Of a stretch of DNA of 64,000 bases, positions 22,003-31,894 are shown piece by piece. Each line of letters starts with the position of its first letter. Positions within the stretch are counted from its first letter, which is position 1. A program made the position numbers and the translations under genes. A model generated the notes under the pieces. The model was not told the DNA's origin, did no database searches, and saw nothing but the letters and a program-made list of their open reading frames with translations. Source of the stretch: Fulvia fulva (Eukaryota > Ascomycota > Dothideomycetes > Mycosphaerellales > Mycosphaerellaceae); contig NC_063021.1 in assembly GCF_020509005.1 (NCBI RefSeq), positions 2,604,001 to 2,668,000 of the forward strand. Reading direction: 5' to 3'.

Positions 22003-22325
22003 ACTTCTTAACAACGCTAAGGACCTACGGCGTATTACGAACTAGATACTAGAGAAGGGCTGGCTAGAATAGTACCGCCTAGTAGGAACAGTATAGGAAG
22101 AGAGGACACGACGTAGCGCGACGAGACCGGCTAGGAGCGGGGGCTAACGGGGTAGTGACATAGACTACGTACGTTTAGAGGGAAAGCTAAACTAGATAAG
22201 GAGTAGTCGGGGGCGGGAAGGGTTTTTACCTATTCGGGTTTCCCTTTGTATATAACAATAGATATATACCTATATAGGCCGGATAGGGTCCTAGAATAGG
22301 GGAATGACAAATCTATCTATCTATT
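22003..22325 (+). mobile_element. LINE family F 3' fragment
   Basis: 323 bp that, reverse-complemented, match 3970 to about 4300 of copy F1. They contain the 3' UTR hairpin (about 22210-22250) and the (TATC)n tail at 22310-22325. The 5' side is cut exactly at the gypsy LTR. RIP-mutated. Confidence 0.85.
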
Positions 22326-24029
22326 ATAGCTTAGCCAAAGATAGATCATAAAAGGACCTTAAAGATCCTTGAAGCTTAAGAAGCTAGGTTAGATCTCTCT
22401 AAGGCTAAGTATAGTATAGTAGCCACCTAGGTCAAGCCCTTAGGTCTAGCAAGACTACTCTCCTACCTTCTCTATAAGAAGGATTATCTAATCAAGGACT
22501 ACCCTAGTCTACCTAAGGCAAGAAAGGTCCTTAGATCTTATTCCTAACTACTATCTTCCTAGAATATAACACATATTAAGAAGAAGAGAACTCTACTACC
22601 TACTTCAAGGAGGACACTAAGAGAGAAGTCCTCTATAGAAGAACTTAAGAAAATGGTAAAGAAACTTAGCTCTAACATACTGTTACTCTAGAAGAACTAG
22701 GCCTAGTCTTATACCTCTAAAGCAAAGAAGACTAGAAAAGGGTTTTCCGCCCAAGAGTCACGTGACTTATACAGCTCATCCCTAGAGACAATATCTGATC
22801 ATGATGAGTATGATGAAGTGGCTTACTTAACTATAGAAGTCTAAGGCAAGTTCCTCTCGTTAGAGTAGTTACTTAACTCCTATACTTTATCCTATATAAC
22901 TGACTAAAGCTACCTCTTTAGATCTATAACTCCCTTAACAAGGAAGAAATAGATCAAAGTAGGAGGTGGGTTTTTATTAGCCACTTATATTAGGAATGTA
23001 GAGATAAGTAGGAGAGCTAGTAGAAAAGTTGTTTTAGAAGATGTCCTACTTATACCTAAGCTAGGAGTAAACCTAGTTTTATAGAACTAGTTTAGTAAGT
23101 AGTTTAGTATTTAACCTCTATCATTTTCTCTTGTTTCCCCCTCTAGTAAGACTGTTTTCTAGATAAAGCTCCTTAGGGGGGTTCTATTTATTAATAAGAT
23201 TTCTCCTCTCCTATAAGAACGGGCACATTACTCATTATATACACTACTAATAGAGAATGCCTTTGTGACTGCTTAATTAGAGACCGACCTGAAGCAGTAG
23301 GAGCTTTAGTATAGAAGATTTGCACACTTTAGGAAGAATTTGCTCTAGAATCTTTATAAGGTAACAGACTTAAAAGAACCTATTCCTATCCCTAAGGATA
23401 GCTTTCACTAGTGTAGAGTATATTCAATAGCAAAGATGAAGAAGTATAAAGGCCAAATTATAGAGAGAAGACCTAAAAGACTTGCCCTTATATCTATTAA
23501 TATATGTGGCCTACTACTAATCTTAAGACTAGGATTTAAATACTAGCTTGAAATTGTTAACAACTTCTCTAGGAAGAAGTAGACCTTTCCTCTTAGGAAA
23601 AGAGAAGATGCTCTAGTTACTCTCTAGAACTAGAAGATTAAAGTAGAGAGGAAATTAATAGCGTAGCTAAAAGTAGTAAGGCTTAATAGTATAAAAGAAC
23701 TTATTATATTAGTAAAGTAGTAGGAGAAGGATTTAGGGATTAGGCTCAAGCCGACTAAGGTATATAACTCTCTATAGAATAGACTAGTTAAGAGGTCAAT
23801 ATAAACCTTAGAGGACTCTATAAGGGCAATGCTTAAAGAGGCTAAAATGCCGGTTGAATTTTGGCCTAAAGTACTAGAGGCCTAAACTTATATAAGGAAT
23901 AAACTACTAAATAGCCTAGATTACGATAGGTTTAAGGTTTTACTAGATAAGGCTTTTAATAGTATCAAACCGACTATTAACTATTTAAGAGTTTAGGGAT
24001 ATAAAGCTATTATCTATATAGATATAAGG
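22326..24029 (+). pseudogene. Copia relic B (gag, protease, integrase)
   Basis: Plus-strand relic. The protease region is near 22880-23100 (ending in a DVLLIPKLGVNLV-like block typical of Copia proteases), then gag-pre-integrase (about 23310-23460) and an integrase core with ISINICGLL and NFSRKKQTF-like blocks. 23451-24028 is the homologue of 12973-13550 in Copia relic A, so the two are copies of one family. It ends abruptly at 24029. Heavily RIP-mutated and non-coding. Confidence 0.75.
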
Positions 24030-24990
24030 GTCGACGACGAGAATCACCTATACGTAGTGTCGGCTACGAACCTCTCGTCTTGCTACGAGAGAGCTAAGTA
24101 TTCTTACGCTAGAGCGTCGTAGGCGCGACGGGCGCGTAACGTAGGCGAGGCCGCGGCGAATAGAGGACTACTAGTAAAACGGGTATAAAAACTATCCGAT
24201 AAGCGTATACTCGTGTCGGGAGCGAGTCCCTCTTCTTTCTACGTATAAGAAGGGCGCGGAACCGTAGCCTATACGCTCGATAGGACACCTCTAGTATAAG
24301 TATAGAATTTTTACCTCCGGAGACCGTAAACCGAGCGGGCTAAGCGACGAACATTAGACGAGCGGACTATAGAACAACAACTAAGCGGACCATAGGACGG
24401 CGTCGAGGGGACTACGAAACAATCTAGTGTTTGCTAGCGGGTAATACGGTAGGTAGGTAGACACGCGACGAAGCCTATAAGGGCCTATTAAACACCCGGT
24501 ATAGGAACGAGGGTTTTGCCTAAGACACTACCTATCCCGCTACATAACGTACCTAGTCTAATATAGTAGATTGCGACGAGGAAAAGACGATAGCCTAAGT
24601 AAGGAAAAGACGGCTATTAGGACGGGGAAAAGACGTATAATACAAGTAGATTAGTTCTATAATCGGAGAGGATCGAGGGTAGGGTAATAAGGAACTTTAT
24701 ATTAGTTAGTAGGTAGAAACGTAAGGAGTACGCTGCCCGGCGTAGTGTGTACCCCGAGCAAACCTACGAGGTATAGACGGCCGCTTTCTAGAGATAGGCT
24801 ACGGTAACGCGAAGGGCGTCAAAACCTAGGGCGTAGTATATACTAGTAGCGACGGCTAATACTGTCTATATAGCCCGAGAGGACGGAGACGTATGTCGGT
24901 CAATAGAGAGCACTAAAGGGCTTAGGCCTATAGAGGTAGATATTGGCTTAAGGAGTAAATAGGGAGGGAGGGCGTAGAGGGAAGCTTTTG
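24030..24990. other. Unassigned block with lighter RIP signature
   Basis: About 960 bp between Copia relic B and the recognisable part of LINE H1. More CpA is kept here than in the neighbours (for example AACAACAAC near 24380). There is a TATAAAA at about 24183 and a pyrimidine-rich stretch after it (about 24228-24242), which would fit an LTR or a 5' UTR. The later part probably encodes the H1 endonuclease N-terminus. I recognise no protein. Confidence 0.35.
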
Positions 24991-27960
24991 CTCCGGGCTA
25001 ACCTCTCGAAACGAGGCTATACGGTAGTACTAGATAAGTAGGAAAGCGCGGTTAAGACTTATTACCTTATCTCGTAGCTAGCTTACTAAATACGATTCCT
25101 TCCTTACTAAACGACGCTAGGGGTAAAGGCGATAGAGGAGCTAGTAAACGAACTACGCCGTAACTAGAAGAAGGTACGCTAGGACGATATAAGAGGCTTC
25201 CTAATAGCGAACCTACTATAGTATAGAGAACTCGAGACGACAGCTCAGCTAGATCAAGTAGCGGAATAGATTACCTCGGTTATATAGTAAGTAGCGGAAG
25301 ATTACACGCCGTTACTCCGGCCCTTAACGTAGTAGAAGGCCTTCTAGACCCCTAAATGCTCTACGAAGGTAAGGGAGGCTAGAAGGGCAAGGCGACAGTA
25401 GACGAAGGAGTATACCTAAGAGACGTAGGAGTAATACTGTCGCGCGACATAAGAGAAGAAGGCATAGATAAGACGCGATAAGCTATAGGACTAGAGAGCG
25501 ACGATCGGGCTCGTTATAGAAAACCCGGAATAGATATAGAGACTTGCTAAATAGGCACGACTACCTAAAGAGTAACAAACCCCTTACTTCCCCCTAATCG
25601 TAGACCGCGAAGGGATTGCCTAGGCTACGCCCCGGGGCAAGGCAAAAGTATTAGCCGACTATTTCTTTTCGACGTAAGTAGAGGTAGACCTTACGGATAT
25701 CGACCCGAGTATATACCCGGAACCCCTAGATATAGATTAGGCGGTTAGCTCTAACATAGTAATAGGAGTTATAAGTAAGCTAAAAGGACGAAAAGCCCTA
25801 GGCCTAGATAGGATACTAAACGTACTGCTAAAAGAGTATAGAGAAGAGATTACGCCGAGCCTTATAAACCTATTTACCGCGTACCTACGGCTAGGGTATT
25901 ACCCGAAGCCGTATAGAGAGTCTATAACAGTAGTGCTACGTAAGCTATAGAAGGAAGACTATACTTAGCCTAAGTCGTATAGACTAATAGCACTTCTAAA
26001 CACGATAGGGAAGGTCCTAGAAAAGATAGTAGCCTAGAGACTTACGTAGCTTACCGAGGACAACTACGTACTCCTAGTAATACAGATAGGGGGAAGAAGC
26101 TCGCGATCGATACTAACAGTAATAGAGCTAATTACGGAGTAAATTCAGACCCTCTAGCACTACGGTAGGAACCGAGCGGCGTCCTTACTATCCCTCGACA
26201 TCGTAGGGGCCTTCGATAACGTCTTATACTAAAGGCTTATATATATCCTATAGTAGAAAGGCATCCCCTAGTAGGTAACGACGTTCGTCGACTCCTTTCT
26301 CTAGGAACGGACGACATACCTAGTCCTAGGAAGGTATACGTCCGACCCGGTAAAGGTAGAGACTAGAATACCTTAGGGATCTACTCTCTCCCCTATCCTG
26401 TTTCTAATATTTATGTCGGATCTAATCCCCCTACTCACCTCTCCGTAAACCTTAGTATTAGGGTCCGTAGACGATATAAACATCCTAGCCTAGTCAGACT
26501 CGACAGAAGAGAACTATCGCCTCCTTAAAGATAGGTATAAGAAATACGAGGAGTAGGCAAAGAAGTATAGTGCCCGGTTTGCCCCTAAAAAGTACTAACT
26601 TATATACTTTAGTAAAGCGAGAACATACTATAATATAAAGGCGGCGGTAAGAATCTAAGGCTACGAGACCAAGCTATTAGCGGAGCTACGAGTACTAGGG
26701 ATCTAGCTCGACCCGAAGCTAAGCTAGAATGTATAGATTAAGAAAGCCTAGAGTCGAGCGTAAGTTAACAAAGCCTCGATAAAGAGGCTTACGGTATCTA
26801 TATAGGGAGTAACATTCGATAAGGTAAGAGTAATATATAAGGCGATCGTTAGACTAGCTATATTATACGGGGCATAGATTTAGGGAATAGGAGGCGTAGG
26901 CAAGCCGATCCCGAAACGGATAGAGTAACCCCTAAACAGGATATAGGTAGGCAACCTATATAGGGTACTAGGCGTATATAAGATAACGTTAATAAGCACG
27001 GTAGAAATAGAGATAGGAATACTACTAATTAGCCAGTATATCCGGGGAATAAGAATTTAATACGCGGTAAAGACGACAGGTTACCTAGCACAAACTACGA
27101 TCTAGGAGGCAAAGAATAAGATAGAAAGCCGCTACCGGAGAGGGGTAGGACATAGGACAAGCCAAAAAGAGGATGACCTTACTACCTTTACGGCCGTATA
27201 GGCAAGTACCGAATAGTTAGTACGAAAAGAGGAGGAGCGTAGGACTCGCTAGGCCGGCGGGAGCAAGGCTAAGACCTAAAGTCTAGCGGAATAGATAGCG
27301 AGCTACCTATAGAAGTAGGACTAGAAAAGGAAGCCCCCTAGGACAATAGGCCCGATAGTACTCCAAGCCTTCTAGAGATATAATTACTAGCTATATAGGG
27401 ACCTAATAAGGGCCGAAGCAAGTATAGCGATCCAAATTAGGTCCAAATATATTAGATTAAGGGCCTACCTATTTAGGAGACGCGTACTAGATATCTAAAG
27501 CCTAGCCTACTAGTATAGCTACCTATCGTAAAACCTAGAATATATACTACTACGATGCCCGTAGTAGGCGATTAGTAGGGGAAATTGGAGGCACTAAGCG
27601 GGAAGGAGAGACTATAAGTTAATTATTAGAGATAAAGGTAACATTCGCCGAATCTCTCGGTAGATACTATAGTAGGGATACCTCTAGTAGTTTAGCCTCG
27701 CTAGCGAGACGGAGGAGTAGATAGATAAGAGGCGGAAGCTAGGGTAGTTATAGATAGGGTAGTTATTAGGGCAGGCCTATAATACTAGCGTACCCTTAAT
27801 AAGAGAAGTCTAAGACAATAACGAGGGGAAAAAGATAGGCGGGAAGGAGGAGGGGTTTTTACTAATACGGGTTCCCCTCTATATATACGAAAATAAGATA
27901 GTATAGCTATATAGGCCAAAGGGCACTATAATAGCTTAATGAAATATCTATCTATCTATA
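24991..27960 (+). mobile_element. LINE family H, copy H1 (RIP-mutated ORF2 and 3' UTR)
   Basis: Plus-strand relic of a Tad1/I-type LINE ORF2. It holds the endonuclease end near 25050, a linker, the RT from about 25780 (KALGLD, YRLIALLNTIGKVLEKI, LSLDIVGAFDNV), FVDD-type box as SVDDINILA near 26465-26490, and the C-terminal zinc region near 27500-27560. The 3' UTR hairpin is at about 27850-27880 and the (TATC)n tail ends at 27960. Many Trp and Gln codons are TAG. Left flank (Copia B) and right flank (gypsy E) do not share a TSD. Bases from 27092 belong to the tract repeated at 52159. Confidence 0.8.
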
Positions 27961-29262
27961 TACTACTACATCGACATGTTTGTCTCCGCTAATCTAGATT
28001 CGCCTACGATCCTTAGCCGCCCTTAGTATAGGAAGGTACGACTAATAGGCCGTAACTACGACGAGAGATTATAGGAGGGAACAATCGCTAGTAGGAAAGG
28101 TAAAAGTATAATATTTACGGCTATTATAGGTACTAACAAGTACAAAACTCTTCAAGAACTTCTATAGTCCTCGAAAAAAGCGAACGCGGGTTGATTTACG
28201 GTAGTTAACCCGCTATAAGTATTAGAAGTCCGGTTTTAAAACAAGTCCGCTTTTCGAGTCTAGTCGGAGAGACCTTAGTAAATATATTAGGGGCGGAGTA
28301 TTCTAATAGTACGGCGTATTAATATCGATAAGAAGGTATAACGAAGCTAAACCTAAAGCCTATAGACACGACTATCTTCGACTACTTTAAGAACTACCGC
28401 GGCCCCGTATTATAATAAAGAGAAAATCTCCTCGACCTTAGCCCGTATTCGAAGAAATTACTAGAACTACTCGGGAACCGCTAATACTTAAGCGCTAAGG
28501 TGACTACTAACGCTCTAGGAGAGTAGGTTATTATAAATATATACTCCGTATAGGACGACTAGTGTACTAATATCCTAAAATAGGGCCAGATTGATAGGTA
28601 GGCTTAGGAACGAGACGTAGGGTTATATAGACCCGGTATTAGGATACCGTATATATTTACTATATATAAGCGAAAAGCTAACAAGAAAAGACCTATTAAT
28701 AGATAGATAGATAGATTTGTCATTCCCCTGTTCTAGGACCCTATCCGGCCTATATAGGTATATATCTATCGTTATATACAAAGGGAAACCCGAATAGGTG
28801 AAAACCCTTCCCGCCCCTAACTTCTCCTTATCTAGATTAGCTTTCCCTCTAAACGTACGTAGTCTATGTCACTACCCCGTTAGCCCCCGCTCCTAGCCGG
28901 TCTCGTCGCGCTACGTCGTGTCCTCTCTTCCTACACTACTCCTACTAGGCGGTACTGTTCTAGCTAGCCCTTCTCTAGTATCTAGTTCGTAATACGCCGT
29001 AGGTCCTTAGCGTTGTTAAAAAGTGCCCTAATCGTCCGGTTCCTCGCCTTTACTATCCACTCCCCCCTTCCTAGCGACCACCTCGGATAGACGAGGAGTA
29101 CGTGCCGTACGTTCTAGGAGCGATAGCCGTAGGGGCAGCTAGTATTCGTGTATCCTAGAACCTTCCTCTATAATAGGTACCCCTAGAGGCCGATGTGTTC
29201 GCTTCGTAGTTAGGTTGCTATGCTACTCTATGCCCTCGTAAGGCGGTAGTAGATAAGCTTTA
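27092..29262 (+). repeat. Near-identical tract, copy 1 (partner 52159-54329)
   Basis: The tract spans the end of LINE H1, 740 bp of gypsy E and most of LINE F3, and matches 52159-54329 at a constant offset of 25,067 with no indel seen. I found about six differences, all CpA/TpG to TpA transitions. Outside the tract the same LINEs differ far more. This copy sits in its original setting, because F3 has a TSD on both sides. Confidence 0.85.
27961..28700 (+). pseudogene. Gypsy element E, upstream part of pol
   Basis: RIP-mutated sequence between LINE H1 and LINE F3. It lies directly upstream of the RT of gypsy E, which resumes at 29361, so it should be the gag/protease side of that polyprotein, but I recognise no motif in it. 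An almost identical copy lies at 53031-53767. Confidence 0.5.
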
Positions 29263-29346
29263 GGGGGTGCTTGACCGCGGATTTTGTAGCTAACTATTCC
29301 TTAGGTTGTCCCGCTAGCTAAGGGCGTCTACTATACCCTATAACCT
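28701..29346 (-). mobile_element. LINE F3, 5'-truncated insertion in gypsy E
   Basis: 646 bp of family F: (GATA)n tail at 28701-28716, 3' UTR hairpin and the last part of ORF2. It is flanked by a perfect 14-bp TSD AAAGACCTATTAAT at 28687-28700 and 29347-29360. It is a typical truncated product of target-primed reverse transcription, later RIP-mutated. Confidence 0.92.
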
Positions 29347-29360
29347 AAAGACCTATTAAT

Positions 29361-31211
29361 ACGAGCGTTTACGAGAGGCCTTAGTCGAAAGTAGATAGTG
29401 ATATAGAAATCGAAGCGGAAGGCTGTTTACTAGGAATCTCTAATACTAGTAGGGTAAGGCCCGTTCGATAGGAGGTATCTTATTAAAAAGTTCTCTAGTA
29501 TTGAGCGCGGCTCGAGGATTATACCTAAAAGGCTCGCTAGTATTAAGGTTAGGATCGCTCTCTCGGCTAAGGAAAGATAGATATTTAATAAAATGCTCTT
29601 TAACCGAGAGGGTGTCCTAGTGTAGGATTTTAGCTATATACGGTAGATTAGATATAATATTATACCTCCTTAGAAGATTATAACGATTACGTACAAACCG
29701 TAGTAGGCGCGGAATATTCGGTTATACGTAAGCTTACGAGCGCGTATAGAATAGATAATCCGCGCTCGAATTAAGAATAGAATTCTTAAGTATAGTTAAG
29801 GTGCTTATATAAATGCTTAGTTCTTAGTAGCGAAGAAGGTCGAGCTAAATAGCGACGCTATACTATATAGGTTGATTAAATCCGCTATACTCTTAAAAGA
29901 GGTAACGATAAGGGATACAAATATTCCCCTAGACACGGACGGGTTCTTGTAAGACTTTACTAGGTATAGAGTAGCCTCTTTAGTAGACTTGTTTTTAGGG
30001 TACGACTAGATCACGCTTAACGAATGTAGCCGAGATTTTAAGGGCCTTTATAACGCCTCTTAGGCTTATACGGTATATAAAGTTACTATAGGGTATAACG
30101 AACTTAGTTACTTAGTTCGTACGGGTAGTAACTAAGGTGTTAATAGACTATATTTCTTACCGAGCAAAACTATTTCTTAACGATATCGGCGTAAAAGGTC
30201 CTACTAAGGATTATAGTAACGCTAAGGTAGAGCCTAGCCTTCGACGATAGGTCGTAGAATATATTATATCCCTTAATCTTATTCTTACGGACCTAGAGAG
30301 GGCCGGAGCGGTAGTCGTAGGGGAGAAGTCGTAGTGGCTTTATAAGACCCTAAAGATTGTAGGCTATATTACTAGCCCGAGCGGCCGCTATCTAGATCCT
30401 AAGGTAGTGGCTAAGATCTTAAACTAGCTAACCCTAAAGTACGTAAAGGACGTTCGAGTTTATATTAGGATCTATATTTACTTCCGGATTTAGATCCCCT
30501 AGTTCGTAATCGTAGCTCGGCTAATGTATAAGCTTTTAAGGAAGGACGTCGAGTTTGTCTAGACTAAGAATAAGTAGTTCTCGAAACAGAATCTAGTAAG
30601 GTTCTTAGTAATAACACCGGCGTTAGTAACTATCTCCTACGCCCTAGGAGCTAGTAGGATCTTCGTTTCTATTAACGCGAGTAGTATTAGGTAGGGTTAT
30701 ATAATATCGTAGGAATTACTAGATAATACTCGACGAAGATACCCGTTAAGGTATAAGAGCGGCACCTAGAACGTAAACGAGGCTAAGTATAATATAGGAA
30801 AGCGGGAGTGCCTCGGAGTACTAAAGTGCCTTAAGAAGGTGTAGCGCTACCTCGTAGGGGTAGACTTTATCCTCGAAGTTAATACTAAAACGCTAGTATA
30901 GTAGTTAAATCGGCTAGTATCTAACATTCTAAACTCTATAATAGTAAGTTAGGTTACTTAGATCCGGCTGTTTACCTTTAAAGTAAGGTATATTAATAGG
31001 AAGAAGTACTCTAGACTAGATATACTGTCTCGTAAACTACCTATAGCAAAGGAGCTTACGGAACCTAACGATAATATTAATAAGATAATTAACGACAAAT
31101 TCTTCCGTTACGCCGAGCTAGTTAATACTTTCCCTATTATTCTAGAGCGAGAACGACTCCTCGAACCCTAGTATAGTAATAATTCCGAGCTTATAGCTTA
31201 TATTCTAGAAT
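29361..31211 (+). pseudogene. Gypsy element E pol relic: RT and RNase H
   Basis: Plus-strand translation shows RT blocks RDTNIPPDTDGF and SLVDLFLGYDQI (about 29920-30010), the catalytic box region FLNDIGVKG near 30150-30200, the thumb and connection (KIVGYITSPSGRYLDPKVVAKIL near 30350-30420), RNase H (KYNIGKRECLGVLKCLKKV near 30785-30845) and LSRKLP near 31030. This is a gypsy lineage distinct from the intact element. It is interrupted at 31211 by element D and continues at 50380. RIP stops occur throughout. Confidence 0.8.
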
Positions 31212-31406
31212 TAATACGGACAAGGTGTAAGATAGGGCGTAAACGTATTAATACCTTAGAATCGAATAAGTTCTACGAAGAAGAGAAGATAAGAAAGTCG
31301 CGAAGCCGCGATAAAGTAAACGTCGAGGTTAGGGTCTAGGGTCCGGGCGCGCTAGCGTACTAGGTTACGTAATACTAAGTATATTCTTATAAGGTGAATC
31401 GTAATA
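31212..31406 (-). repeat. 3' LTR of element D
   Basis: 195 bp, almost identical to 50180-50374. The termini TAATACGG...CGTAATA are RIP forms of TG...CA. A purine-rich tract in minus orientation (31407-31418) adjoins it. Confidence 0.88.
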
Positions 31407-31705
31407 CTACCCCCCTCTTAAACCGCCGTACGCCCTCGTATACGGAAACATATCGCCGTAGGGTATACCCGTAAGGAAGAACCGTACTATTAGGAAGCGC
31501 TAGCTTACGTCGGGTTAACCGTAGAGAGACTATATATCTTACCGTAGTAAGCCTTAAGTCGAGAGTCTATATTATACCGTAGTATACCTTAGATAACCTA
31601 ACTATATATTAAGCCTTAGCTTACCTTAAGTTATATCTATATTACGCGGGTATCGTAGGGTCGACTATCGGTAGCGATATCTAGGTCGTCTAATATCTAA
31701 CCTTT
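31407..31705 (-). other. Element D internal region, 3' part
   Basis: 299 bp between the polypurine tract of D and the gypsy C target site. No open frame and no motif that I recognise. Confidence 0.6.
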
Positions 31706-31710
31706 AGGCT

Positions 31711-31894
31711 TATAAGGGCGCGCGTATTATAGGGTCTAAATAAGAGAGTTGTTATTCTACGAAGCTACGAAAGAGGAGCGCGAGGCGCGGCGAAGTTAAG
31801 AAGTAAAGCTAAGCCGCGCTAACCCGATACGGAAGGTCCGCGGTTTACCCGGGCCGACGTAGCTATAGTAACGGGTCGCGGGCTACCCGTAATA
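31711..31894 (-). repeat. 3' LTR of gypsy C
   Basis: 184 bp, homologous to the LTRs of the intact gypsy, with CpA/TpG to TpA changes that differ from those in its partner at 49178-49361. Confidence 0.92.
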
